NCBI GenBank assembly: GCA_013368315.1
Contig: JAACJM010000017.1
Location: 620,001-684,000, forward strand
Direction of reading: 5' to 3'
Length of the DNA: 64,000 nucleotides
Origin: Tetrapyrgos nigripes
Lineage: Eukaryota > Basidiomycota > Agaricomycetes > Agaricales > Campanellaceae
Numbering within the stretch: the first letter of the stretch is position 1; each line of letters starts with the position of its first letter. The translations under genes and the position numbers were made by a program. The notes under the pieces were generated by a model. That model saw nothing but the letters and a program-made list of their open reading frames with translations, did no database searches and was not told where the DNA came from. Below are positions 21,401 to 31,293 of the stretch, in pieces.

Positions 21401-22290
21401 TTTGATTTTTGTTTCGAGTGCGATGGATGCATTGATATTTCGTTTTTGCGTTCTTTTTTTTTTTGTTTTGGTTTTGGTTGTTTTTTTTTGTTAGTGTACC
21501 TGCTTGGCGCTTTTTTTGGAAATGGTGTTTTGCGCTTTGCGTGTCGCGTTTTGGTCGCGTTTTTTTTTTTTTTTTTGTTTTGTGTGTACCTACGCCAAGT
21601 CTTTTCTCTTCTGTCTTATCTCTAACATACATATGAGAAAGAGAAATGATTTCCGCCATCGACTGCTAGTCTATTGACTGTTCCGTCTTTATCTTCCGTC
21701 CCTCAATCTCATTTTCATCCTTTCTCATTTCGGGCTTTTGCTCCGCTTTAGCCTTTACTTTCTTTCTCCTTTTGTTTGCGATCACCTAGATCGACCATGT
21801 ACCCGTCTTCGAGGTTTGAAATTCTCCGTTTTACCGAGCCTTTTTATTATTTCAAAATCATTCTAGGGCCATGGTACATGGGCAGGCTGCCGTGGTCCGC
21901 GGCTAATTTCGCCTCTTATCCGTACCGCTTTACCTTATCCTCTTCCTCACCCTGCTGCCCTCGGGAGCCCTCGGGCCCCTATATTTTTTTTTCGCCCTCT
22001 TCGGCTGCCTTTTTACGTTTCCCAACAAACCCATATGCGCTGCTAACAACCAATTTTTTTAATTTTACACAGGTGATACCCGCCTCTCCTTCACCCAATT
22101 CTGCGCCGGATCCTTATTCCGCTGGGTTGACAACGGGTTTATGAGTAATGGAGAGCTGGAGAGTCTTATCGGGAAAGAGGCGTTCAAGGCTTATCAATAT
22201 GAGAATAAACGTTCGAGATGGCTTGATGGGTTGGCGTTGCTGTCGACCAGGGAAGAGTTGCTTGCTATGCAGATGAGTTGTACTAGATAA
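16284..22290 (+). CDS. TET/JBP-type 2-oxoglutarate/Fe(II) dioxygenase with giant low-complexity N-terminus
   Basis: The catalytic part is spread over exons ending 20127, 20344-20663, 20823-21336 and 22073-22290. It reads VVEWDGI then RPLLDSKGRIIGALAGRPTN, FPAYNVGLSYGKGQKKP, AAFVAWAPKLAAHYKTYLDK, YPCCAFNFGGNVWTFKHRD (HxD iron ligands, His codon 21153, Asp 21159), GHLVLWELKLVIEFPPCST, ATITHSNVPV (distal His at 21312) and GDTRLSFTQFCAGSLFRWVD (Arg at 22081, expected to bind 2-oxoglutarate). These are the hallmarks of the fungal TET/JBP family, whose members oxidise 5-methylcytosine in DNA. The first 3.8 kb encodes S/Q/P/N/D-rich repeats in frame 0 to 18926, then another frame to 20127. A 44-nt GT-AG stretch at 18686-18729 would join the two, but this is a guess. 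A repeat-rich linker at about 20900-21070 also changes frame. Start and 5' exons are uncertain, and it may be two genes or a damaged gene. Confidence 0.8.
17855..17937 (+). repeat. Hexanucleotide repeat coding N-T and N-P dipeptides
   Basis: AACACC/AACGCC units followed by AATCCC units encode alternating Asn-Thr, Asn-Ala and Asn-Pro in the dioxygenase N-terminus. They are part of a general run of 6-bp and 3-bp repeats between 16.6 and 20.0 kb. Confidence 0.85.
18407..18503 (+). repeat. CCA then ACA trinucleotide microsatellite
   Basis: About 20 CCA units followed by about 10 ACA units encode proline then threonine tracts in the dioxygenase N-terminal frame. Confidence 0.9.
18974..19228 (+). 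repeat. TCTGCCTCTTCGTCT minisatellite
   Basis: Fifteen-base units TCTGCCTCTTCGTCT and close variants repeat about 15 times and encode Ser-Ala-Ser-Ser-Ser/Leu tracts. The opposite strand is also open as Asp/Glu/Ala/Lys repeats, a by-product of the repeat unit. Confidence 0.88.
19850..19950 (+). repeat. CACGTACCCA-type minisatellite
   Basis: Units of the form CCTTCACACGTACCCA(T)CCCCACCC recur four times and encode Pro-Ser-His-Val-Pro-(Ile/Thr)-Pro-Thr. The tract lies about 170 bp upstream of the last exon end before the catalytic domain. Confidence 0.8.
21337..22072 (+). other. Long intron (736 nt) in the dioxygenase gene
   Basis: It begins GTGAGT and ends TTTTACACAG, and splits the domain between the distal histidine and the 2-oxoglutarate arginine. 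It holds long T tracts near 21455-21575. Other introns in this window are about 45-220 nt, so this one is unusually long. No gene or transposon is seen within it. Confidence 0.7.
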
Positions 22291-22740
22291 AAGGTGGTGT
22301 GATCGTGACGTGATATGGAGGCCCAACGGTTGAGAGTTTGAGTTAGTCTACGCTTTGCTTTGCTTTCTTTTGCTTTCTGTCGTTTGCTTTCCGTCGTTAC
22401 AATGCCTCTCTATGTGCTATCGTCGTAACGTCATACGTCACCGTGTGATCTTCTCTCATGCTTTGCTTTGCTTTCGTGCTTTCACGCTTTCTCGTCCTCA
22501 TCCGAGTTGGACGGAATTATACCCATACGCCATACTCGTCGGATACAGTGATATTGCTTCCCCCTTTAAACGCTACCGGTGCGATACCTGAATCAATATC
22601 AGATCGCTTTACTATATATCTACCGACGATTGTTCATTGACGTGTACCACCTATTACTCACTATTAGTCTGACCGCCACCAACGATTACTACTACTCCCG
22701 TTTATGAATCCGTCATAGGGGGATTGACCTTTTTCAACTC
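22291..22740. other. Spacer downstream of the dioxygenase, no gene seen
   Basis: Imperfect repeats of GCTTTGCTTT/GCTTTC appear at 22350-22490. Nothing else stands out. Confidence 0.5.
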
Positions 22741-22995
22741 TCATTGGCACCGCCTACTGCATATCTTTGATTCCCGGTCCGAATACTTTCTCAGGATCAA
22801 GCCCTCAATCAAACTTTCAAACTTCGTGTAGTTCCAGATTCCAGAAAGCTCCTCCATATAGTATCCGGGTGTATTCCCATTCTCTTGGAAAAGAAGGTAT
22901 AACAATGTAGACCCAATGCAATGATCCACGGGCCAATTAATGTTCGAACACTTACTTTGGTCAAGAAGAAGATTTGGGGTGGCAACAGGTGGCAA
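22741..22995 (-). CDS. Hypothetical C-terminal exon, unrecognised
   Basis: An 84-codon frame contains ATPNLLLDQSKCSNINWPVD and GNTPGYYMEELSGIWNYTKF, and has the look of real coding sequence (varied composition, no repeats). It has no clear start of its own and could be a last exon of something further upstream on the minus strand, or a relic. A nearby minus-strand frame at 23079-23312 may belong to it. No family is recognised. Confidence 0.3.
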   Translation of the reverse strand: MPPVATPNLLLDQSKCSNINWPVDHCIGSTLLYLLFQENGNTPGYYMEELSGIWNYTKFESLIEGLILRKYSDRESKICSRRCQ

Positions 22996-23373
22996 CGCAT
23001 AATATGACCATGTTAAGTAGTCTATTTTACCCTATTCATATCGTAAACACAGGTTCAACGGAGCCTTGGTGCTCAGCCTCAAGAATGAAAGAATATATCA
23101 ATCATATCACCAGACCTAAGTTCTGGTCCCAGGAGACAAAGTCGTAGGAGCTTGAGGTCAGGCAGAGTCCAAGCCAGATGATAGAATCCATAGACGGTAG
23201 AACGAGAGCTCGAGTTTTGAAATACTGAAGACAATCCGTTAATAATGATAAGTTTCAAACAGACGCGGACCCTTCTCTCTTTGGACTGTCGACTTTCAGC
23301 GTAAGAGGACAAAGCGGGTGATGCTCAGGGCACCCTCCATTCCAATTATGTTGCATCGCCGTCCTTGCTGTAG

Positions 23374-24813
23374 CTAGTATGAAGAATCCTCGTATACATC
23401 ATCCTGAGTGCGGAGATAAGAACAAGAACACTCACCTGCGTTCCTTGTCAGGAGGTTTCCAACAATACTCGTAATCGCGATATTACATGCCTTCGCTACA
23501 TCTAAAGTCCCCCTTGATGCCACCGACTTCAAAATATCAACCCCACCAGCATTTACAATCTCCTTCCTTATCACCGATCCTCCGACGTCACCCAGCAAAC
23601 TGACTGCTAATGCAAGCTCCACCTGAACTTCATTACAAGGTTCAATTGCTGCTGTCCGTAGAGCGGCCAACAGAGAATCGATCACTCCTGCTTCCAATAA
23701 CGCCACTCGTGTTCCTTTTCCCCACTCTGCACAGCTAAACCTCTGAACGGCGAACCCCAGAGAAGCAAGAGGTCGTAGGCAATCTGGAGCAAGAGCAGTT
23801 GGTAATCGTGCGAGACCCGGCGCAGCACCTGCATCTAAGAGGGCTTTCGCCATATCCACGCTATTGGGTCGCATCAAACATCCCACCGCTCTCGCACTCC
23901 AATCAAGAACATCAGGATCCTTCGAATACCGAAGATTGAAAGTAATGAGTGGTATACATCCCGCTCCTGTTAATTCCTTCGCAAGTTTGATTGATCTGGA
24001 TAGCCGTGCTATAGCGTAGAGACCGGCACAGATATCATCAGGGTGCAGATCATCCTGAACAGTTCTTCGGAGATGACGGATTAGATAGGGTACAACTTCG
24101 AAGGAATCAACGAGTTCTGCAAGTGCGTCGGTTTGGATGAGGGTTCCAAGACAGTAGACTGCCATCGTAGGAATGATACCATCGATCGCGAGCTTCTCTA
24201 TGGCAAAGATGAACTTGAGCTTGATAAGTTCATGGGCCACTTCCGCGCTACGGCAGATCCTGTTCAAGCACCACAGCGACAATATGATGACTTTTTCTGA
24301 ATGGCTGGGGGAACATAGCTGGATAAATTCTTGCACTGTCTGTTTCCGGTCCGATATGAGTTTTGCGCTAGCTGAATCGCACCTGAGAATGGATAGATTG
24401 TGGATGTTACTGAAGGAAGGAATTGGGCACCATAACTGAGCACTTACGCAAGAATCCCAAGAGTAATCAGTACCACCTCTAGACCTTTGCGATCCCCTTC
24501 CGCTCGACGACTCAGAAGCTCCGCGACTAGAGGTATGACCCCGGCATTTACTAAGTCTTGAGCGTTTTGCTCTGACTTTTCTGCGTTTTGGTAAATCTTT
24601 GCCAGATAGATATCGACGAGAGGACCTCTTTTTGCGCCTCGACGGGTCATCTCCCCTTGCAAACCACTTACAAGGGAAAAAGCTTCGGCATTGGCTGTAT
24701 CTGCGTCCCCTTGCATACCCCTGAATAAGATAAACCGGTATTAAACATGGAATAGTCAGCCTCTCACCTGTCGAATAAGAGCGCGAATGAGAACGAACCT
24801 GCAGCGCTGGCAT
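23374..24813 (-). CDS. Armadillo/HEAT-type helical-repeat protein
   Basis: A short first exon (MPALQ, start 24813) is joined by an intron ending near 24722 to GDADTANAEAFSLVSGLQGE and AQDLVNAGVIPLVAELLSRR. A second intron at about 24444-24384 leads to CDSASAKLISDRKQTVQEFI and a long exon. That exon has recurring helical pairs such as ELTGAGCIPLITFNL, ALLDAGAAPGLARLP, ALLEAGVIDSLLAALR and EIVNAGGVDILKSVAS, where the (A/G)G(V/C/I)(I/D) turn before a leucine-rich helix is the armadillo signature. About 460 residues. It is probably a cytosolic or nuclear scaffold; no catalytic motif is seen and no partner can be named. The 3' end runs to 23374 after GNLLTRNAG; a GTGAG donor there leaves the last residues uncertain. 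Confidence 0.7.
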   Translation of the reverse strand: MPALQVRSHSRSYSTGERLTIPCLIPVYLIQGYARGRRYSQCRSFFPCKWFARGDDPSRRKKRSSRRYLSGKDLPKRRKVRAKRSRLSKCRGHTSSRGASESSSGRGSQRSRGGTDYSWDSCVSAQLWCPIPSFSNIHNLSILRCDSASAKLISDRKQTVQEFIQLCSPSHSEKVIILSLWCLNRICRSAEVAHELIKLKFIFAIEKLAIDGIIPTMAVYCLGTLIQTDALAELVDSFEVVPYLIRHLRRTVQDDLHPDDICAGLYAIARLSRSIKLAKELTGAGCIPLITFNLRYSKDPDVLDWSARAVGCLMRPNSVDMAKALLDAGAAPGLARLPTALAPDCLRPLASLGFAVQRFSCAEWGKGTRVALLEAGVIDSLLAALRTAAIEPCNEVQVELALAVSLLGDVGGSVIRKEIVNAGGVDILKSVASRGTLDVAKACNIAITSIVGNLLTRNAGECSCSYLRTQDDVYEDSSY

Positions 24814-27561
24814 GATGGTGGCTACGAAGCTGAGAATTATCACCACTTCATACTTATAATATCTGGAGACGACCAGTGTAAATAGCGCACAGCCTTGCTT
24901 AAGGCCTGCTGACAGTGATGAACAAATGTTATCCTGGCAACAAACTTGATCGAAGCGCGTAGAATACTGGGAGCAGACTAACCCATAGATGGATTCCCTG
25001 TACCTGCTGATGGAGAAAAGAACAGGTTGATGAGGGATCACGCCACAGCACAGTCTTTTTGCGAAAAGTGCCCCAATAAACCCAAATAAGTACTAAGGAA
25101 TATAGAGATAGGAACAGTTTGCGTGACAAGCCAATTCAGTCTTCGGGAATGCTAATTGGGAGTTCATGACAGACCGAAGGGTCCTGGGAAAATATATCCA
25201 CATAAGTGAGACACAGCCACTGCACCCCTATGCGCGTCTTACAAAGGTCTCGATGTCCGAACCCTCGAGGGCCAAGTACTTCATTCGATAATGTATCTGC
25301 GTGTCTGATACTAATAAACAATTTCTGGTGAATTGGATCAAATTTGATTTCAAGTATTTGGTGGCATCATATGGCCTCCCACCATTACTCGCTCAGCTCA
25401 GCGATGAGCAGAGTGCCAGGCGAGTGATACACGTGTCAAAAACCTGTTGAGTCTTGATCCCAGCTCCAAGGCGTTACAGCGCTTTCGGAAAACCTTGGCC
25501 AAGCGAGCTTTTGTTGATGCGGCCAATTTCCAAAAATGGAGAATTGCCGATTGCTGTGCCTCTAACCATGGCTCGGAGTAGTCTTGAGGGCCTGCAAATG
25601 CTTACCGTGGCCTTAGACTGTGCTCAGACTGTACGTTGTTCTTGCTGGGTGCTAGGGGCTCTCGAGATAGGCGACATCAGGGGGACTTCCAGATTATTTG
25701 ATTTGCTACAGCTGGACTTGATCAAGATTTTCCGAAAAGTACTAATGTAGAGCGCTCAGCGTACACCTTTCCTTCATGTGACGCACGTAGGGGGCGCATC
25801 AAAATGTCTGATATTGTCTGATCCCGACTTCGGCAAATGTGACAATTACAGGCTACAACGCTGGAGTACGGCGCCTAATGGCAAGCGATGCCTCAAGCGG
25901 ATAGGTTGGTGTTTTTGGCGTAAAGGCATTAACGTCCTCTGCTGGTAGCGAATACAGTGGCTGCAGTGGCTGGTTCTTTCCCAAAGTATTATGCAGTACA
26001 CGACGCTGAGTTCTCCTCTTCTGAGTTTGTTCTTCCAACATTCTTTCTGTCATTTATGTAGTGGAGTCAACTTGACGACAGTCCATATCGTGCCGAAAAA
26101 CGACTACATACATAGTCATACCGACTTAGAAGTACCTGGATCCATTGTTGGACATTCTCGTCTTTCCCCGCCCGGCGCCACCTTTGTTTGTAGTGCAGTG
26201 CCGCCCTTGACGCGTGACGACGCGATCTGCAAGAGGCTCGCGTGGAGATCAATCAAAATCAAAATCTTCATGGACCTCGAACTTTTAGGAGTTTCAGTGT
26301 AGGTATTTTCATGTGAAAGGACCGCGGAAGGTCATGCCAAGTAGGTCATCGGGATTACAGCAACATCCGAAGGTTACCAGCGCGTATGTTTCTCAGATTC
26401 TACTACACAGAAATCTATCCGAAGACGGGAAAAGAGGAGCAGAGGACAATGCTCCTCTACAGACTGTACTTCGTCAAGTTTTAGTTCTGGGGATGTAGTA
26501 AGAAAAAAAGACAGATCGGAAAAATCGGCAAAATCGTCTCGTTTCTGGCTCAAGAGCATCCAGTTTCTTTGCAAGTGTCATGGGTAGTCCAAGCGGCTTT
26601 TGCCAGAAGATGCCAATACAGTCGGATATCTCATAATGCATAGGGTTCGTTCCAGAAAATCCTTATGTATTTCGACATTTATGCATTATGAGATACGATT
26701 TGGGGGGAAAGGCCATTTTGTTCTGCCAAAACCTTATGCATGATGGCATTTATGCAGTATGAGATAATGCATTATGAGATATCTGACTGTATCTCTGTGC
26801 TTAAGTAACTGAAGAAGTACTAGTACTATGTAGATGAGATGAGCCACGACAGTTATAATGATAGCGGGGAATGAGGCACCGCAGGTCAAGCAAGCGGTTT
26901 ATACTGCCAATAGCTCGCCCAGTTGTCCACCGTTCCTCAAGGTCTTGGGCTCTCTTTGAAGCTATTTTGTGGTACTATTGGAAAGGCAACCCATATATTC
27001 TCTGCTAAAGATACACAACGAGCATTATCCAAGTATCTGCCCCAAAGCATGTGAATGACCATCTGCAGCAATATATTGCGATTCTGAGCTTAGCCCTCGT
27101 CATTCAGACGTTTCCATGGCTATGATTTTGCGATGAAGGGATCAGCAGAAGGACTCTGAGAAGCTTGAGCACAAAACTTTGACTAGATATGCCCTGCTAG
27201 CTTCCTCCACGCATTCCGTCCGGGTTCCGTGAGAATCCGGGCAGTTCATATATTGGCTATAAAATATTCTTACTCATCGACATCCTTGTAACAACAGTGA
27301 AAAACCTATATGGACAGTTAGTTATGGCCATAGCTTTCTAACGATATCAAGGGCAAGGAAAAGACCAGGATTTGAGTTATACACAGCCGGATTACGGATC
27401 CGTGTCCGACTAACCGATTTAATGCAGTATAACAATTATACAGGAACGTTGCATTGATGCTCAGATGGTCGATTTGTGTCATTTGACAAAATCACTTTTA
27501 AGTAGACAGCCGCGTTGACCCATTTGCACTCTTCTTCCTCTTTCCCAACCACATCCTCTCC
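24814..27561. other. Long intergenic region with one MITE
   Basis: Apart from the Tc1/mariner-like MITE at 26619-26789, no open frame in these 2.7 kb shows a domain or convincing coding pattern. Confidence 0.5.
26619..26789. mobile_element. Tc1/mariner-type MITE (171 bp)
   Basis: Inverted repeats CAGTCGGATATCTCATAATG and CAGTCAGATATCTCATAATG (reverse complement of the right end) are flanked by TA on both sides (26617-26618 and 26790-26791). Internally the ATGCATTATGAGATA motif recurs several times in both orientations. There is no coding capacity. The TA duplication and the CAGT start point to the Tc1/mariner superfamily. Confidence 0.85.
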
Positions 27562-28363
27562 ATGTCGCATATATTCACTCTCGAAGACCTCGCGCGTTGC
27601 AAAGTATGCTTGGAGTTTACAAGCCCTGGGCAACCTCCAAGCATCCACTGGCGTCCCCTAAATTGGCCTGTCACCCTCAATAAAATGACCTCTCAGTCGT
27701 TATCTATCCGCGTGAACGAGTCCTTCGTAAATGGTCGTCCGTCTCTGACCTTATTCCTGGTGCATGACCCCGAGTCTGCCCCTCCAGTGGCCCCTTCAGT
27801 GGCCCCTCCAGTGCCAGTGCATCCACCCGCGCAAAAGACGGTACGATTTCGTTCGCTGTTTTGCCCAACTTTGAGCTTACCATCTCAACAGGATCCCCAA
27901 CCTCTGGTTCAACCTTCCATCGATGCCCCTTCTGATCTATCCAGCAGTGCACAGCTGAATACCACACCACAAGCGATGGAAACCGATTCCAAGTCAAGTG
28001 GGGGAGAATATTCTTTTGAGAATTGGCCAGGTGCGATCATTTGTGGTTCAAAGTCAACATACTCATCTCCACGTCTGCCAGACATTGTTGACTACACCAC
28101 TGCTCCAAAACCTGCATCCCCAGCGACATCACCACTGTCTGTCTTCTCGCCTGCCTCTTGGTCATCATCGGATTCGACAAGGAGGGAGGAGCGAAGCGCT
28201 GACCCTTATCAGGATTCTCCGATCAGTACTACCCGTAAGTGGTCCCGTCTTCCTCGGTGATTTCGAATAAACCTATTAACGCCAAGCAGCGATGGAGACA
28301 ATGTCCATGGAAAACGACGCCGCTTTGCTGACATCTTTAATGTCGCTCGACATGCTCTTTGGC

Positions 28364-28394
<31 letters not shown>

Positions 28395-28961
28395 CTACAC
28401 TACCCAGCTGGACCCAAAGCCCAGGTCAACCGAGTTCCTCTGGTGAGTTTCTTTCACACGGACAGGTCTAGTTATTAACACGTTTCTTCAGGGTCATCAG
28501 CATCTTCACCGGAAACTTCTGCCAATGCATGTTCGAGCTGTAATAGCGTCTGTCGATCAGATTCTAAAGAGGGTGGTGGTGTGAAGCGATCCCAGGGCAC
28601 TCGTCAAACTCGGCGTAATTCAACTGCTGCAGCTACCAATCGTCCCCTTTCGAATCCCGCACCTAGCGCCGTGGAGAGTAGCGAAAATACAAGACGCGGT
28701 CCGAATGTCAAAGGTGTAAAGAAGCGGGTCAAATGTTCTCTTTGTAATGAAACGTTTTCGCGAAGGCATGACATGATGAGACACGAGGTTTGTTTATCCC
28801 CATCTCTTCACCCCGGTGCCTCGAAACTAAGTGTTGGTTTTCTGCAGGCTTCTCAGCATGGGAAGGTGCAGGATTGGACTTGCGAACGGTGTCGTCGGTT
28901 CTTCTCTAGCGAAGCGATGCTGTCTCTACACCGCTGCCCTGCCTTATTACGGCGAGAGTAG
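27562..28961 (+). CDS. C2H2 zinc-finger protein, probable transcription factor
   Basis: Five exons read by eye: 27562-27840, 27892-28234, 28290-28442, 28492-28787 and 28848-28961. The N-terminal part starts MSHIFTLEDLARCKVCLEFT. The middle is Ser/Pro-rich with an AAC repeat (about 28362-28393, polyasparagine if in frame). The C-terminus has a basic stretch (VKGVKKRVK) and two tandem fingers. The first, CSLCNETFSRRHDMMRHEAS, crosses the last intron and ends QH. The second is WTCERCRRFFSSEAMLSLH. It is likely a nuclear DNA-binding regulator; target unknown. It lies 2.3 kb beyond the end of the siderophore synthetase gene, but nothing in the sequence ties it to that pathway. Confidence 0.8.
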
Positions 28962-30021
28962 AGTCTCTTGGACTATATGACTTTTTAAAAATTTAATCGG
29001 ATATCTTCAACTTTCTGTAAGCCCTCTCATTTTTAGACTATGTATTCACTCCATGTATTTTTGCTATTGTAATGTTATACCCAGCGCGGATAGTACAACT
29101 TCCAAGAGGAATCTTTTCATACATACATAATCATGTGTCCATACTGCTACTATGTAATATATATAGCTTCGACATGACCAGGTACTTCTTGATAGGCATC
29201 TAGTATCTGTTCGAATCGGAAGTCCGCAGTGATGATTCACTCCAAATCGACATATGGAGAAGATCTGGATAAATTCCTGCAACACTTCATACTTAGGTAA
29301 ATCATGTCGGAGTTTTTCGAGATGGTGTTTAAGTTGAACGTTGAGGCGTTAAGGAGTCGCTCCGATGCTCCGGAAGGACGCAAATCTTCCCCATCTGGGG
29401 AAAGCGCTTCCGCCATGATCGGTTCCCTTCAGTTCCCTTCTTTAATGACTACAATTCCTCTTATAGCAACACCCTCCGGCCTCTAGACCGAACGATACGA
29501 GTAGAATGGCCGCACTCTTTGAGTCAGCCGTACTCCTGTGGTCCGTACCTTACTACACATGCTTTTGCAGTATTACTTCGTACGTATAAGTGTAGGCAAC
29601 GTTAGGTATTCTGAAAATTGATTCAGTTCAAGCAAGACGGAGAAGTAGAACCCGGTGAGCAGCTACATATATGTATATATAGCGTCAATAGCAGCACGAC
29701 TAATGTTCTCTGGAGAAAGGGCACTCCACTGCCTCTGGCAGGAGACATGATCGTCACTAGGGCAAGAATTTCTCGAAGATACATCCGTATGCTCTTTGTC
29801 ACAGCGAATAGAAATAACTACAAAAACCGCCCTGATCAACTCTGACAAGGAGCATTCAAGTTGTCGACATCGTCACCGGAGCAATAGTAATTTCTAGTAA
29901 TTTCTGGAAGGTAGATGGGTGCTTTCTCACTGACAGTCAATACAAAGAACTACCCTCAGTAACCCACAGTAAAGCATGCATTCATTAACATTCATCCTGC
30001 TTCTAGTTTGATAAAGTTATG
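28962..30021. other. Intergenic region, no gene seen
   Basis: Small frames exist here but none has recognisable content. Poly-A/T rich 3' flanks of the zinc-finger gene occupy the first part. Confidence 0.5.
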
Positions 30022-31024
30022 TCAGATCAGCGTGCATGACGTAGTTTTGCAGCCTGTGGCGAGGGGACATTTTGGGAACATTCGCCACCGTGGTCTATGA
30101 TATTTGTAAGTAGTACGCTCGAAGACGAAATCCACATTCTGCACATTCCAACCAAGCAGTAGAGCGTCCAGTGGCGCGAGAGACATTGGGACCAGTAGTC
30201 CTTTCAACAAGTCAACCAAAGATTCAGTCCTAATCACCGAGCTTGAATCTCCTTCCAACCGTCTGGTACACTGCAAGTTGTCGAGGATTCTGGCTGCTCT
30301 GCCTGCCAACTGTATTGGACTATAAGAAACTTCAGACACTAGGTTCAACTTGTTCTCGCCGCAAGGGGGTCTGAATGTGTTTGAAGAATCCTTAGGAGAC
30401 AGAAAAATACTGAGATAGTATGGCTGAAATACTCTGCCAGTCATCACCAGTGAACCAAGAATTGAGGGAGAGGTCGTCCCAGCAGACCTTACGACCCAAA
30501 AGGAACATCCGGTCCGCTCATAACCGACTGCAGACCCCTTGTCTTCGCCGCCGGACTAGAAAGCGAGAAAAATCGTAAGTGGAAGTATTATAACAGCCAG
30601 AGATCGTATCTGTCTTGCGAGCGATTTTACTAGTAGAGTTTGTTTGATCTCGGTCGAACCCGAGCCATGATGGAGTCATATCCACAGTCAGAGAAACGAG
30701 AACTGAAAGACAAGAAGTTGATGTACGTACATTTACTACGAGACTTAAGATCTTAAGATGTGAGCCAATCATGTGGCTGAGCAATGAGTCAACAACCGTA
30801 GCTCTATGTGCTTGTTCATACGGCCGTGAAAGGGCGCCCAGTTGGCCGCTATCCTGAGCGCAAAATTGATTCAGTCTAGCACCAATATATAAAATGCATG
30901 CCTTACTGAATGTGAGGCATTGCAGCGGGGTGTGAAGTATGTAGACGCGGAGACTGAAGTAGACCAGCTGATGAAGATCACTTCCTCTCAAACGATCATC
31001 CCGAGGACGATGAACAATTAGCAA
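30022..31024 (-). pseudogene. Degraded gene remnant downstream of the siderophore synthetase
   Basis: Two minus-strand frames (31024-30518 and 30447-30022) look partly coding: AHRATVVDSLLSHMIGSHLK, MTPSWLGFDRDQTNSTSKIA and SYSPIQLAGRAARILDNLQC, VPMSLAPLDALLLGWNVQNV. They do not join into one frame without stops and show no intact motif. The last segment (SLAPLDALLLGWNVQNVDF) distantly recalls the DFGWG region near the end of HXXXD-type acyltransferases, but the motif is not preserved. I treat it as a relic of unknown identity, possibly a lost tailoring gene. Confidence 0.3.
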
Positions 31025-31293
31025 CAGCAGCGACTGCTAGTAGTGGCACTTAGTGGGAAAAGAAGCGTATCGATGATCATTGAGAATCCTCCCTATCTAC
31101 CTGACGGGGTATAATATTTCCGAGAGAGGGCTCTTTTCGCACCGCCGACAAAGGGTAGCGCTTGTGTGGATAAAGATGCTGAACGACTTTGGGCAATTCG
31201 AGTCCTGAAGGTTGGAACCAGAGCCGAAGTATGAAAACTCCACATTGTTCATTGTTCTAGAATGTAGTTGAATCTCATTGCTAACTCTACCAT

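Noticed and set aside
23402..23433. Small intron at the end of the armadillo-like gene (GTGAGT...CTCAG)
   Set aside because: Only about 32 nt, too short to be convincing, though it leaves the last residues uncertain.
25454..25750. 98-codon plus-strand open frame in the 25-27 kb spacer
   Set aside because: No domain, no splice context and no neighbouring exon; its length is within chance expectation.
28361..28393. CRISPR-like or regulatory AAC array
   Set aside because: It is a simple trinucleotide repeat within an exon of the zinc-finger gene.
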